Shown here piece by piece: positions 1 to 12,486 of a DNA stretch of 64,000 nucleotides (the first letter of the stretch is position 1; the number at the start of each line of letters is the position of its first letter). The DNA lies in the NCBI RefSeq assembly GCF_004379255.2, contig NC_056047.1, positions 17,436,293 through 17,500,292 on the forward strand. Direction: 5' to 3'. A model generated the notes under the pieces. That model was not told where the DNA came from. It saw only the letters and a list, made by a program, of their open reading frames with translations, and did no database searches. Source of the DNA: Salvia splendens (Eukaryota; Streptophyta; Magnoliopsida; Lamiales; Lamiaceae). Position numbers and translations under genes: made by a program.

Positions 1-53
1 TTAACACCGATGTGAGACAGTTATATGTTATATTTTTAGTTTCAATTGCCAAA
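1..53 (-). repeat. LTR end of a TRIM-like element, cut by the window edge
   Basis: These bases match the terminal part of the 141-bp LTRs of the TRIM element at 27181-28029, with a few substitutions, including the stretch before the GCCAA end. Only the terminus is inside the window, so the rest of the element cannot be assessed. The orientation is taken from the full TRIM copy. Confidence 0.6.
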
Positions 54-274
54 AGACATCATTCATAGTTTCATCAAAATTATCAAAATGTTTGGTTGCG
101 TTATGAGAAAGGCACCTTCCTTGCTCTGTTACTTGCTGCTTTATAAGAAAGGTATTGTTGAAACTTCAAACACATAAATCTCTCCACTACTTCACCTTCT
201 TCACTGAGAAACAGCACACGTTCCCACAAAAATTGAGGTAGCAATCTCAAGATCAATACTTGTAATAACAGGGT

Positions 275-529
275 GTGGTTTTTGCTTCTGGTGATGGGAT
301 TGAGGGACTTGGGGTGAACTGGGGCACCATGGCCAACCACAAGCTGCCTCCGAAGACGGTGGTGCAGCTCCTCAAAGACAACGGCATCAGCAAGGTGAAG
401 CTCTTCGACGCCGATCAATCCACCATGATCGCCATCCCCAACAACCAGCTCTCCGCCATGAACTCCTACGCCCGCGCCAAGGACTTCGTCCGCCGCTACA
501 ATTTCGACGGCGGCGTCACCATCAAGTAA
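275..529 (+). pseudogene. Glucan endo-1,3-beta-glucosidase (GH17) exon fragment
   Basis: The 84-residue open stretch contains GLGVNWGTMANHKLPP, then KTVVQLLKDNG, KVKLFDAD and a C-terminal YNFDGGVTIK. This is the N-terminal catalytic exon of plant GH17 endo-1,3-beta-glucanases, which cut callose at the wall or plasmodesmata. It starts after a likely splice acceptor near 268 and ends at a GTAAGA donor. Relative to the family about ten residues are missing between LFDADQSTM and IAIPNNQL. No signal-peptide exon or downstream catalytic exon (with the VGNEP region) is present, and the exon start is duplicated in inverse orientation at 596-690. I take it as a non-functional fragment. Confidence 0.7.
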
Positions 530-703
530 GAATTCGAATTTTCCCCCAATTTCTCCCTCAATTTAGCCCTAATTTTTGCCCCAGTTCACCATAATGGTTG
601 GCCATGATGCCCCAGTTCACCCCAAGCCCCTCAATCCCCATCACCAGAAGCAAAAACCACCACCCTGTTATTATTACAAGTATTGATTGTTAGAAGTATT
701 GAT

Positions 704-882
704 TGTTAGAAAGGAAAATATCTAAGTAAGGAAAATAGGTAAACAAGGAAAAAAAATTAATTAGGGAATGAGTATTATGGCAAATCTTATCAATTTTATG
801 TAACTCTTGGCCTATTTAAAGGAGGCGTACCTATTGTAATTCTATGAACAAGTTGAATGAATAATACGCATATCTTTCAACA
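704..882 (+). repeat. 5' LTR of the Copia element
   Basis: This 179-bp LTR is nearly identical to 4683-4861. The sequence just before it repeats the junction: TATTGATTGTTAGAA occurs at 681-695 and again at 697-711, so the target-LTR boundary has a 16-bp tandem duplication. Confidence 0.93.
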
Positions 883-894
883 TGGTATCAAAGC
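883..894 (+). promoter_or_regulatory. Copia primer-binding site
   Basis: TGGTATCAAAGC directly abuts the 5' LTR. It matches the usual Copia primer site complementary to initiator methionine tRNA (TGGTATCAGAGC) with one change. Confidence 0.9.
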
Positions 895-897
895 AAA

Positions 898-1110
898 GAC
901 TCATAACAAAATCTTTGGTTGTTCCGTTTATGTGCATGTACCGAAACACGAAAGAGGAAAATTTTCTGCATGTGCAATAAAATGTATTTTTTTGGGGTAT
1001 GGGGTAAATCAGAAGGGCTATCGATGCTATCACCCGGGGTCTAGGAAGGTTATAGCAACCATGAATTGTAATTTTCTAGAAAGTGAATACTTCTATCGCA
1101 CCCAACCTCG
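898..1110 (+). pseudogene. Copia integrase C-terminal remnant
   Basis: The reading frame contains KIFGCSVYVHVPKHERGKF and then CIFLGYGVNQKGYRCYHPGS, the conserved segment after the integrase core of Copia polyproteins. It begins only about 15 bases after the primer-binding site. Gag in its normal position, protease and the integrase catalytic core have therefore been deleted between the 5' LTR and this point. Confidence 0.85.
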
Positions 1111-1148
1111 GGGTCAGGGGGAGTGCTGTTCAGGGGGAGTGTGATAAA

Positions 1149-2951
1149 ATTGGACCCCTCAGTTTTCCGATGCCACATCCAAGTATCTCGAACGTGGAAC
1201 CAACAGAACAAGCTAGTGTCACTGCCGAGTCAGTCACATCTGCTGTAGAGCCTCCTCAACCGCCTACGCCTGAATCGAGTCCTCCTCCAGTGATATCCGA
1301 TGTAATTCCTGAAACTAGCTCAGATAATACAGTTATTACTCCTGACACTTTTGGTGTAGACGAGAATGAGCTTAAGACGGAACTTTCAGACAGTTTTGGG
1401 GTCAAACGTGGAATATAGTTTTTCTGGGGTCCTAACTGTAATTTTCCCGGGTCATATTGCATATATTCTGAACTATAAGGACCAGAAATTAAATTACTCA
1501 TGCTTTGGGGTTTATTCTGAAAATCAAATTGGGGATCGGGGTTTCTCAACCCCAATCCGTTACCTCCATATGACCCGCCTCCTTTCTTCTCCGCGAAGGC
1601 TGCCTCGCCGGGCCTGCCGCCTCCACCCGGTTGAGGACCGGTATCTCCTGCTCTCCCACGGGTGTTAGTCATCTTCCTATTCCCTGCTCCTTGCAGAAAT
1701 AATCCGCCTCCATCTTCGACTCCGATGGCTAATCGAGCTTTAGCCTTTTGATTTTCATCCCACCATTCCGGAAATCCAACGAGGAGGAAACATGTATCTC
1801 GAGTATGTCTTTGTTTTCCGCAATGAGAGCACCAAAATTTTGATTTGTCGGGTTTGAAACCGCCTTGGCGATTGGGCTGTTGCGCTGCGGTTCGTGGTGG
1901 TGGCTGTTTTGGTCGCGGTGGTGGTTGGTTTCTGACGGTGAACCCGTGTCCGACTTGGCCCGATGATGATCCATCATTGATTGCGCCGGTCTGGAGATCG
2001 ATGTCTGCTGCCGGCATGATTTTCAACCGCATAGCTTCTCGTTTTACCAGACCGTATGCGGTCTCGGCTGAGGGCAACGGGGTTTCCTTGAGAATATCCC
2101 TTCGGATCCCGTCATATCTTGCATTCAAGCCTGTTAGGAATTTGAACAGCCGTCTTGTTGCTACATACGTTCGAAGTTGGCTAATCCCCTTGTCGCAGCA
2201 ATCCACAGGTTGATATTGGCATCGGTCAATTTCGACCCAGATTCCGTGGAGATGTCGCCAATATGTTTCTAGCCCATGTTCCCCTTGCACGATTCGGCCT
2301 GCCTTTTCCTCTAGATCGTACAACAGATATAGATCTGCAGTACTTTCGAATGTAGTTTGTAGGCTCTCCCACAGAGCTTGCGCGGTTTGGTGATGTGCAA
2401 AGTCGACAACAATTTCTGTTTCGACGTTGTCAATTATCCATGAGAACACTGTCATATCGGCTTCCTCCCATTCTGTGTACCCCTTCATTCCAGGTTCCGG
2501 CGGCTGCGGTGTACCGGTGATATACCTGTTTGCTCGTCTTCCCACGATGGCTACTCTCATCAGCCGTTTCCATAGGGGATAATTCATCCCGTTGAGTTTA
2601 ACGGCTAGAGTAACATTCTTACTCATCTTTAATCGTGTCTCCTCCATATTTGGTTTCTCTTCATCGTCTGACATGTTGCAGGTTGAAAATAACCACCTTC
2701 TTGGTCGGGAAAGGTATTAGGCTATGATGATTGGACCCCTCAGTTTTCTGATGCCACATCCAAGTATCTCGAACGTGGAACCAACAGAACAAGCTAGTGT
2801 CACTGCCGAGTCAGTCACATCTGCTGTAGAGCCTCCTCAACCGCCTACGCCTGAATCGAGTCCTCCTCTAGTGATATCCGAGGTAATTCCTGAAACTAGC
2901 TCAGATAATACAGTTATTACTCCTGACACTTTTGGTGTAGACGAGAATGAG
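1149..2951 (+). repeat. 222-bp direct duplication flanking an inverted gag segment
   Basis: Bases 1149-1370 and 2730-2951 are near-identical (same length, a few substitutions). They are the spacer between integrase and reverse transcriptase in the polyprotein. Between them, 1371-2729 holds gag on the opposite strand. The layout fits template switching during reverse transcription or a nested insertion and recombination event. Confidence 0.88.
1371..2674 (-). CDS. gag: Copia Gag, inverted within the element and truncated
   Basis: From an ATG at 2674 an open frame runs about 434 codons to the junction at 1371, then about 38 codons into the antisense of the duplicated spacer. It has the plant Copia gag_3/UBN2 architecture: NYPLWKRLMRVAI near the N-terminus, an ALWESL helix, and one CCHC zinc knuckle (C-X2-C-X4-H-X4-C, CSHCGKQRHTRDTC) followed by GFPEWW. 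It packages element RNA in full elements. The frame has no stops, in contrast to the broken pol on the other strand, so it may be younger than pol or come from a different copy. Its 5' leader (2675-2729) is carried along, but no LTR is next to it. Confidence 0.85.
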
Positions 2952-4640
2952 AATGCAGCAATTGATGGTGATACCGGCCGCTATATACTCCCCAACAGAA
3001 CTACTCGTGGGGTCCCAGCTAAGAGATACAGTCCTGAGAGGATTAGTAGAAGCCGATATTCTATGGCGAATCTGGCTAAAGCAAATCTAACAGAGATGGC
3101 TAGGGCGTTTGAAGCAGCACTTTACGAAGAAGAAGAAATCTCATATACGGCCGAGGAGGCTATGAAAATTGCTCACTGGCGAGAAGCAATGCTAGTAGAA
3201 ATGCGGGCTCTGATGAAAAACAATACATGAGAAGTATGTCTTAAACCTGATGGAGTTCGAACTGTGGGATGCAGATGGGTCTTCACTATCAAACGGAGGC
3301 CAGATGGGTCGATTGAAAGGTATAAGGCGAGACTTGTGGCCAAAGGATACACTCAGACTTATGGAGTTGATTATGCTGAAACATTCTCACCGGTAGCAAA
3401 AATGAGTACTATTCGAGTGCTCTTCTCAATAGCGGCAGTCAGGGAATGGCCACTACATCAGTTCGACGTGACAAACGCATTCTTACATGGGGAACTGAAG
3501 AAGCCCATTTACATGGAGCCACCACCTGGATTTGTTGGAGATTTCGAAGGAGGAAAGAATTGCAAACTAAAACGAACACTATATGGGCTAAAGTAGTCAC
3601 CTAGAGCTTGGTTTGGGAGATTCTCTGAGGCAATGAAGAAGTATGGGTATGATCAAAGCAACTCTGATCATACATTATTCTTGAAGAAAAGAGAAGGAAA
3701 GATTACATGCCTCATCATCTATGTAGATGACATGATTCTCACGGGAGATGATGAAGAGGAAATAAGCAAGCCAAGGAAGAATTTGTTTGCAGAGTTTGAA
3801 ATGAAGGACTTGGGATTACTAAAGTACTTTCTGGGTATAGAAGTGCTAAGGTCAAAGAAGGGGATCTTCATCAGTCAGAGGAAATATGTACTTGACTTGT
3901 TAACCGAGACAGGACTACTGGACTGTAAGCCAGCAGATACTCTTATGGTTCAGAATCATGGTCTGCGGATAGTTGAAGGAGCTTAAGCCACTCACCGCAC
4001 GAGATATCAACGTTTAGTTGGGAAATTGATATACCTATCCCACACTAGACCCGACATAGCTTATGCAGTTGGAGTAGTTAGTCAGTTTATGCATGCACCT
4101 CAAGTAGCTCACTGGGAAGCAACACTGAGGATTGTTCGATATCTGAAAGGGACAGCGAACCATGGGATTCTATTCGAGAATCATGGACATTTAGAGATTC
4201 ATGGATTCACGGATGCTGATTGGGCAGGGAACCCAAATGACAGAAAATCAACTGCTGGATATTTTACCTTTGTGGGAGGAAATCTTGTCACGTGGAGAAG
4301 CAAAAAACAGAAAGTGGTAGCTTTGTCAAGTGCAGAAGCTGAATTTCGAGGGATTAAGAGTGGGTTGACTGAGATTCTGTGGCTGAGGAAATTGATGACT
4401 GAGTTGAACTTAAACTCACAGAAGTCATGTAAGTTGTTCTGTGATAATAAGGCGGCAATCAGTATATCTGAAAATCCAGTTCAGCATGATCGGACAAAAC
4501 ATGCCGAGGTGGATCGACATTTCATCAAGGACAATATATAGGCCAAGACGGTAGAACTTCCTTTTGTGAGATCTGAAGATCAGTTGGCGGATATACTCAC
4601 GAAAGAGGTCGATGCAAGAAGCTTCCATGAGGTATTGGGC
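2952..4640 (+). pseudogene. pol: Copia reverse transcriptase/RNase H with four in-frame stops
   Basis: One reading frame carries the RT start (HWREAMLVEMRAL), [33 protein letters not shown], the catalytic YVDD in IIYVDDMILTG, then RNase H segments (TDADWAGNPNDRKSTAG, LSSAEAEF, CDNKAAISI). Stops interrupt it at 3228 (TGA), 3594 (TAG), 3984 (TAA) and 4539 (TAG), all in the same frame and with no frameshift. The first fits TGG to TGA and the second CAG to TAG, as expected for C-to-T decay at methylated cytosines. The protein cannot be made whole, so the element depends on others. Confidence 0.92.
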
Positions 4641-5039
4641 AAGTTAAGTATCGGTAATCCCATTACTTAACTTGAGGAGGAGTGTTAGAAAGGAAAATAT
4701 GTAAGTAAGGAAAATAGGTAAGCAAGGAAAAAAAATTAATTAGGGAATGAGTATTATGGCAAATCTTGCCAATTTTATGTAACCCCTGGCCTATTTAAAG
4801 GAGGCGTACCTATTGTAATTCTATGAACAAGTTGAATGAATAATACTCATATCTTTCAACATTGATCTTGACATTGCTACCTCAAATTAAAAGGTTTTTG
4901 CCCCTTTTTTAAGTTTTGATGATTTCCCTTCTTTCTGTAAACTGATAAGGAAGAGTTTGTGGGAACGTGTGCTGTTTCTCTAGGAAGAAGGTGAAGTAGT
5001 GGAGAGATTATTTTAGGGGATGTGTTTGAAGTTTGAACA

Positions 5040-7292
5040 AAGCCTTTTCCTGATAGCTTTAAATTGGAGATTATTTGTAATAAAACGGATACATAGAGCT
5101 AGCTTTCTATTTGAATCGACTTCGTCTCTGATTACTTTAATTCAATCTATCGGAATAAAGACAAAAAACAATTACTACTAATCCAATGTCAAAAACTGGA
5201 ATTATTAGTGGGCGGTGATGAAACTGGATTGATTATAGGGGGAAGGGGGCCCCACTTTCTTAACGGCTATATATCTCAACTGAGCATCGAGATTACAAAC
5301 ATAATCCTAATACTTTTCTTTTTCAATAAATATTGTAATAAAGTCAGTATATATATATTACAAAATCAATCAATTTATCATATCATTAGAAATTAAATAA
5401 CATATACTAAGAATTCAATTAACATATATTAGAAATCCAATAATCATATATCAAAAATTCAATAATCATGTAACTCTAAATTTAAAATTAACTCAAAATT
5501 ATTGAATTTTATATAGCTTTTGAGATTAAATTTTTGTATAAATTATAATTTCTCCACCCCTGCTACTCGCACTTTTATTTCTGGATCGTAAATCAATGAT
5601 TGAGTAATAAGTGTAATTAAATTAATATTTTAAATGTAATAAGCAAACATTTAATAATAGAATACTTAATTAATTCTAATATCTTAATTAAATACCCTAA
5701 TTTATACTTGAAATAGAAATAGTGCAAGTAGTTTGCAACGGACTGAAAAAGAAAAGTACGAGTAGCATGAGACATGATGCGGAAGTAGTATACTTAATTA
5801 ATGGTAAGTTTACACAAATTTTAACAAATTTCTAATTGCATGTGTACCGTGTGTTCACAAAAAAAAAATTCACGGAACAATATAATATGCAAGTATATAT
5901 GCTAATTATAAAGAGATTTATTGCAATGTTATAAACTTATAATTACATAAATTCAATATATATAATAGAGCAAATTTAATGAATTTTGTAATTATGTGAA
6001 TGATAATTTTCTGAATATATTGACTCCAATCATTTGCGTATCATAAGGTGCAAATGTTATAAGAAGTGTATTGTCGAATTTGTATTGGTATAAATGACGG
6101 TTGTCAACCATAGTTAATTATTGTGATTAATTATAATGACCCATGTTTTCCTTAAGGAAGAGTTTGTTCTAATAATAAAATGGATGGGATTGAATAGGAA
6201 GAGAAGTAACGGTGTTAGAGGGATTTGACGGAATGTATCAATTTGGAACACTAAATAAATTTTTTGTATGAAATACGTAAACGTAAAACTTTTTGTATTA
6301 AATTGAAACAATGGTTAAACATTTTGTATGTAGAATGTATTTACCCCACAATAGATCAACTTTGAATAAAATCACAAATTCTTAGATTATTTTATAATAC
6401 TACAACTGAAGTTGCTATGCAGATTAAATTGTAGTAGATTGCTAGTTAATTTCTTTAATAAAATCAATAATTACGTGACTGCTTAAATCTCCAATCAATA
6501 TTCTATAGGAGTTTCTATTTATACTTTTTTGTTAGTATAGAGATTGTGTTAAATTATGTTTTTGGTATAATACCGAGGAGTGCTCGAAGAGAGAAACTAA
6601 CGAACATAAGAAACATGTAATATCATGAAGCAATTAACTGACTACTTAGACTCGCCGTAGGGGTTTATAAAACATGAACTCTTCTAATAAAGCTATACGC
6701 AAAATGCGACAAAAATTCAGGTGCATATGACAAACCACAACTGACTTGAAATTCTAGAGCGGCAATTGCCAGGAATATCAAAACGTCCTAGAATCAAACC
6801 TCCATGCTCCAAGCTTGTGACGAAATAAACCTCCTCCAAAACCTCGTCCTAGAGGCAAAATCTCTATTCATTTTTAGGGTATCACTGGATAGAGGTCGCC
6901 AATCAATTAAGATAGGCAATAGCGAGACTCCCATGTTTATACCTTCTACCTTGGGCATCCCCTATAAATGGAGCCATACTGATAATTTGTTTCATAATCA
7001 CTTATGGTTTTACTCTTTCCTCTTTGAGGACCTTATTAGGAGGAATTTGCGAAGTTTGTACCTGGTCTCTACATCTAATAGCATCTATACAAAATAAAAT
7101 TAACTTCCCAATTAACACTGAAAAAGTGTTTCCACCATTCCCCCAAGATGAATACAGTTAAAAAAAATAATGCTCTCCAAAAATTTCCCCATCCAAACAC
7201 AAATAAACATCTCACAGTAACAACATTTCTAAAATGCATCAGTCCGCAATACAGAAATACATCTACCAACTATATATATTGTCACCACCAAC
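5040..7292. other. AT-rich spacer without recognisable gene
   Basis: No open frame here has domain-like content. The stretch 6780-7090 has a weak 97-codon frame on + with no recognisable family. The part next to 7293 is the 3' flank of CCT8. Confidence 0.5.
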
Positions 7293-10200
7293 TTAATCTT
7301 CATCCATAGCTCCTTGGGCAGGCGGCCTTGGACCACCGGCCGGTTTCGCCATAATGATCTGAAAAAAAAAAAAAAAACTTATGTAACATGTTGACACCCT
7401 ACAAAATAAAGAAACAATTACGGATAGTGTATTTACCTGATCCACACGCAGGACGGTACAGGCAGCATCTGCAGCGTACTTTAGAGCAAAGAACCTGCAC
7501 AAAGACATAATTTAATTTCTTCTCCAAAATATGCTTTGATTGTGTATTACCTGATTCACACGCTACACAATATGTTTTGCTATGGGATATTACAGAAGAA
7601 AAGTTAAGAGCCGTAACCCAAAATGGTAACATTTGTTCTCTCTTGGAAAAGGCAGCTTACTTGGTGATGTAGAGATCCCATATTTTCATGGTAGACACAT
7701 CCTTGCAGGCACCTTCCTCCAAATCAATGCCGACTTTGGTGTTACCAGATGCATGCTCAGCATACAAAGATGATATGATTTCAATAGCATTGAGCCCAGC
7801 ATTTTCAGCCAGTGTCTTAGGGATCATTTCAAAACTTTCAGCAAATTTTGCTATTGCATACTGATCCAACCTGAACGGAAATGGCTTCATGTTAAACAAA
7901 TTCCCAGAGAAAATATACATTTTAGCAAAAACATTAACTGAGAATCTAATTAGAAAAATACCCTGTTTCTTTTAAAGAAAATTCTTTCAGTCTTTTAGCT
8001 AATTCAATCTCAGTAGCTGCTGCTCCAGGTACTGTCCGACTATCCCTGCACATAGCCTGGTGGATAATAGCATAAAAACTATGTTGAGATATTTTGATCA
8101 ACATAATATGAAATGGAACTAAAATACAAGAAAATGACAATTTCTCATTCTCTGATGGCAGAATAAAAGAAAAGGCGACCAATTGGTAAAACTCCAAAAC
8201 GTTTGTATGAAAAGTACCTTGTATGAATTCACGCCATCATCGACCGCTCTTTCTAGATCATCCAATATGCTATCAGTGCTCCCTCGCAGCACAACAGTGG
8301 AAACAGAATTTCCGCCTTGCTCATTTTTTACAACTGTAACCTATACGACAGTGTGGAGAGTGAGTAAACAGAACTGGGGGTTAAAAGTAAGAGGGCCACA
8401 ATCTAGTTCACATACTCTTGCCCCGCCTATCTCCTCCACTGAAACAGAATCAACATATCCAAGATCATCTGGATTTGGCTGACTTAGCTTTAACTGCCCA
8501 TGGAGAAACACACAATGTCAGAACCACCAAAAAGAGCATGCACAATGTTCTCTTATATCGGCAATGCTTACAAGAGCAACTGCACCAGTGGTGCGACAAA
8601 ATCGCCGTAGTTCAAATTTGGAGCTGATCTTTAACACCATGAGCCTGCAAAACCATAATTTGTGTATTCAGTTACACATGCCGATAATCCAACAAAAAGA
8701 AGGTATAAAAGATCATTCGTGACAATATGTAATGTGGACAAAACACCAGGAAGAAACAGTTTACTGAGAAGGATTGAGGCTTTACTTATAGCGCTCGCAA
8801 AAATGCAATGCCATTTCCCCAACAGCTGCCCCACTAACAATGACCTTTGCACCTGAATCTGCAACTGCTTTGATAAGCTCCTCAACCTTAGCTTCTTCAG
8901 TCTTTGCATAATTCTCAAGCTGTAACACATTTAACCATGTGATAAATCATAGATATAAATCAACTATAAGCAGAACAACCATGCTCTTCATGCAATAAGA
9001 CTTCAAAATTTGGTTCCATGAAAGCAGATGTCAATAAGGAGATAAAGTTAGAAACTGTTAGTAAGAACTGATTCAAAACCTTATAGAAGGTGAATGTCAT
9101 TAAGACCAATGATTAAATACGGAAAACGTTGAAAGGAAACTGATGCTTGGTTCTCAGTTTCACACTCAGATAGCCAATTCATAGTGCAGGCAACTACTCA
9201 GGGTATATCACATAATCAACAAGTACCAAAAACAATTTATAAGGCGAAAGGGCATGCGTTGAGCAAATTCCTAATAAAATTGACCAGAGAGAGAAGTTCT
9301 TGAGGGATACCTGGTCAGCACTATGAATAAGAACAGTTCCTTTTGTTTCAGTTGCAGTTGTATCAACACCCCCAACAAAAACTGCAACCTAACAAATTAT
9401 TGCAATGGATCATTGTAATGTGTGTGGGCTATACAATGAAATCCAGAAAGCTCTAAACAAATCAGACTTGTAGACAACAGATACCTTGGCATTTTCCAAT
9501 CTCTTTATAGTTCCCACTGCATCACTTTTCAACACCAAGCCCCTGACTACTAGAGAATTATTCAAACCTCCGCCCAATAGCTTTGCAACTCGTACATTAT
9601 CCACATTGAAATTTGCAGGGTTCTTGGGGCAAACTTGTATACAAGCCTAAAGCAAAAGGGTTTCCATAAAGAGAAGTAAAAAGTTGACTTAAAACTGCAT
9701 ACTAGACTTCAAGGAAAGCTCTTCTTGGTTAAGAAATACTATGAAACTTTACTATATCATTGCATGAAACAGTAGAAACCTCAGATTTATTTACCTCAGC
9801 AATGAGAGAGCATAACTTCTCTTCTTGTCCGAATTGTTTACTTGCCACTGAGGATCTCATTCGTGTAATTACTTCATCTTTGTCTCTCACATTCATATTT
9901 TCAGAACCTTTTTCAACCATTTCCTCGAGTACCTCAATGGTCTGCAAAAACATGATACCATCAACTTAAAAGCCACAAAATATTCTTCACTATCAGTGAA
10001 AAGAGATCAGCAATGTCACACCTTATTAATTGCCTTTGTGTATCCAACAATGATCTCACTTGGATGCAGTCCCATCCTAATAAGTTCTTCAGCATTTTGG
10101 AGAAGCTCCCCAGCAAAAGAAACAGTCAAATTGGCTCCATCCCCAATTTCTTCTTGCTGTGCTTTCCCAGCTAAAACCAAAAGCTTGGCTGCAGGATGCT

Positions 10201-11117
10201 GAACCTCCAGCTCATTTACAATTGTTGCAGCATCATTTGTGACAAAAAGCTTATCCAAATGATTGATAACCATCTTATTCATACCTTAACCGAAAAAGGG
10301 TATACATTAGTAGAAAATGGATGAAGACTTCAAATATCACAAAGACTAATGAGTTTACGAGCAGTCCTAATATGATAAATAAAAGATTCCAATTAGATCT
10401 CCAATTGGGAGTAATAGAAATGTTAATTAAAGAAACACTATAGTCCCTGGTCATCATAGTTTCACTAGTGAATTCAACAAAGATTGTATTTGACGAAGTT
10501 TCTCCGGGGAAACAGATACAAGATCAGTATCAGGTCGTAACAAAGTCGGGAGATCTCTATAACTGGCATAGAAATAACAAATAAAACAAACTATATCAGA
10601 TCCAAATGTATCTTATTCCTAAGTTCCCAAACAGGACCAAACGTTAAGCTAGTGTTGGTGACCTTGAACTCATAAAATCATGAAAAGCTTAAAACACCTG
10701 ATTTTATCCTTAGTATTAGAAATCTAGTAGTTGTTAGTTTTTCTAAACAAAGCTCGCAGTAATCAGTACTTGCCTACTCGTACAGCAATTGATCAAAATG
10801 TAGGGATTAGGGTTTAAATTCATATAAGAGAAGCTCAGGCTACTGCAAGCACACAAGTTAATGAGGTAACACAAATTCAAATAAGAGAAGCTTCATTATT
10901 TCAAAAAAAAATCAACGGTAACCGATATAGTGAAGAAATAGAGAATGATTTGAGAGGTAGAGATACCATTGGGGCCGAGGGAGGTGCGAGTGATGACGGC
11001 AAGCTGCTTGCAAGCGTCGATGTTCTTAATGACGGCTTCGTCGAGGCCGGAGAGATGGCGATGGCCCTCCTTGAGCATGGACTGTATGCCATAGGGCTGC
11101 ATCGAGAAACCTACCAT
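7293..11117 (-). CDS. CCT8: T-complex protein 1 subunit theta (CCT8), 13 exons
   Basis: One of eight subunits of the cytosolic CCT/TRiC ring, which folds tubulin, actin and other clients using ATP. Exons read in order on -: 11117-10967, 10284-10022, 9941-9795, 9646-9485, 9388-9311, 8919-8786, 8644-8572, 8493-8416, 8340-8218, 8056-7962, 7870-7661, 7494-7437, 7358-7293. They join in frame to 545 residues, the family's usual length. Theta-specific features are the start MVGFSMQPYGIQSMLKEG, TSLGPNG at 45-51, GDGA at 98-101 in the nucleotide loop, GAAATEIELA, and the tail IIMAKPAGGPRPP. All introns are GT-AG. No lesion was found; the gene looks intact. Confidence 0.95.
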
Positions 11118-11275
11118 TTTCGTTTGGAATTTGAAAAATGAAATGGGGTAGCTCGATCTCACACTCAGAATAGTAGAGCAGTAAAGCAACCCTAGATGGG
11201 ATGAAGAATATGAATGAAGCCTTTTGTTTGTTTTTTTCTTTCTTTATTTCTCCTTTATATAACATGGGCCGAAAC
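11118..11275 (-). promoter_or_regulatory. CCT8 promoter and leader with telo-box and TGGGCC element
   Basis: A telo-box (AACCCTAG at 11188-11195) and a TGGGCC/GGCCCA element (11265-11270) lie 70-155 bases upstream of the start codon. This pair is typical of plant housekeeping and translation-related genes. The region to 11850 shows no further gene; it holds two copies of a short repeat around GCATGAGTAGTTTTTAACAA (near 11567 and 11645). Confidence 0.5.
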
Positions 11276-12486
11276 TACTAGGCTTTACGAAATGTAACTA
11301 TTATCGTCGCATGATTTCTTAAACAACGCACTTTAGCAGCTTGTATTTGATACGCCAATTAGATTTAACACTCCATAAAAATAGTTTCAATCTTTCATGA
11401 AAATTAGTCTTATAATAAAAAAGTTTATATCTAATTTATTAATCACTTTTTTTAATGAAATGGAATCATCATTCCATACCCGCCGCTTTATCTCTCTCTC
11501 TTTTTTTTTTTTGTAATACGTCAATTTCACACTAAAATGTGTATCAATGGGAGTATGGGACTATTTTTTGACAAATGCATGAGTAGTTTTTAACAATAAT
11601 TTAATATACTCTATCAAAGGGACTACTTACAAGTTTTAACGAACGCATGAGTAGTTTTTAACAATAAGACATGGAAAGAACTCTAGCAATTAGTGGCAAG
11701 TATGTATCTCCTTACTTATCCCTTTTACTTGAAATATTACATTATATATATATACCCTCTCACTCAAGTCTTGCCTCTATCGCCTTCTACCAAGAAGGAA
11801 ACTATTCACTACTCATTCATATCGAACAACTAACGAGATGAGTAGACTATTAGGTGAATCGTGAATATAGCTCTCGTCGAACAACTAAGCGTATATAAGG
11901 AGAGTCAAGCGTGGATTCCAGGCCAAAGTCTACTGTTGAATAAATCAATTGGAGAACTGGATACTCAACTAACATTACCAACTTTTCATACCGGTGGTGT
12001 GTTCGCGGGGCTATTGTAGGACACATTTGAGCCCCTTCTAATGGTAAATAAAATTTTAGACATGACTTGCGTGAATATTGCCAAGCTTCCATCTAAAGAC
12101 ATTGCTAACCTTTGCAGGACATGACCTTTTAGCAAGCCCCCGTTGCTTGTGTCGAAAGATCCTGAGGATAGGACTGACCTAGCTAGTTATTGTAGGGCAC
12201 GGTGATGCCCTCCCTGTACGAAAAGCATCACGTCTGCCATAGTTTCGAGTTTATACTATTCGAGCAATTATTCGCCTAACTGTGATCAATACAGGTTGCT
12301 GAAACGGAAAAAGGAAGCTATCCGTAGTGCATATTTGGCTAGACATCCTGAAGCTTTCTGGGTAAGGCTGGCTTAACTTTCTCAAAAAGCTTTTTTGTCC
12401 TGAAATTGACAATATTGTTACAATTATATTATGAAGGTCGACTTTGGTGACTTCCAATTTCTGCGGATTGAACCTAAAGTTGTTAG

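Larger units (their letters stand above)
704..4861 (+). mobile_element. Defective Ty1/Copia LTR retrotransposon
   Basis: Two 179-bp LTRs (704-882 and 4683-4861) begin TGTTAGAAAGG and end CAACA. The 5-bp duplication TTGAT lies at 699-703 and 4862-4866. A primer-binding site follows the 5' LTR and a purine tract (TTGAGGAGGAG) precedes the 3' LTR. The RT order (YVDD reverse transcriptase then RNase H, downstream of an integrase tail) is Copia. Protease and most of integrase are missing, gag is inverted inside the element, and pol has four in-frame stops, so it is non-autonomous. The two LTRs differ at only a handful of positions, which suggests a fairly recent insertion. Confidence 0.93.
150..5035. 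repeat. Long inverted repeat derived from a GH17 glucanase gene, one arm interrupted by a Copia element
   Basis: The left arm (about 150-337) covers the 3' end of an intron and the start of a GH17 exon. It reappears as its reverse complement at about 596-698 and continues at 4862-5035, after the Copia insertion. The match is high along the arm; the right arm has about 70 extra bases near 4890-4958. The loop (338-595) is the rest of the exon. Without the Copia element this is a hairpin with arms of roughly 190 bases. Such structures can produce small RNAs, but expression is not shown here. Confidence 0.75.

Noticed and set aside
6804..7097. 97-codon open frame on +
   Set aside because: No domain, weak composition and no flanking splice or promoter signals; it lies in the 3' flank of CCT8.
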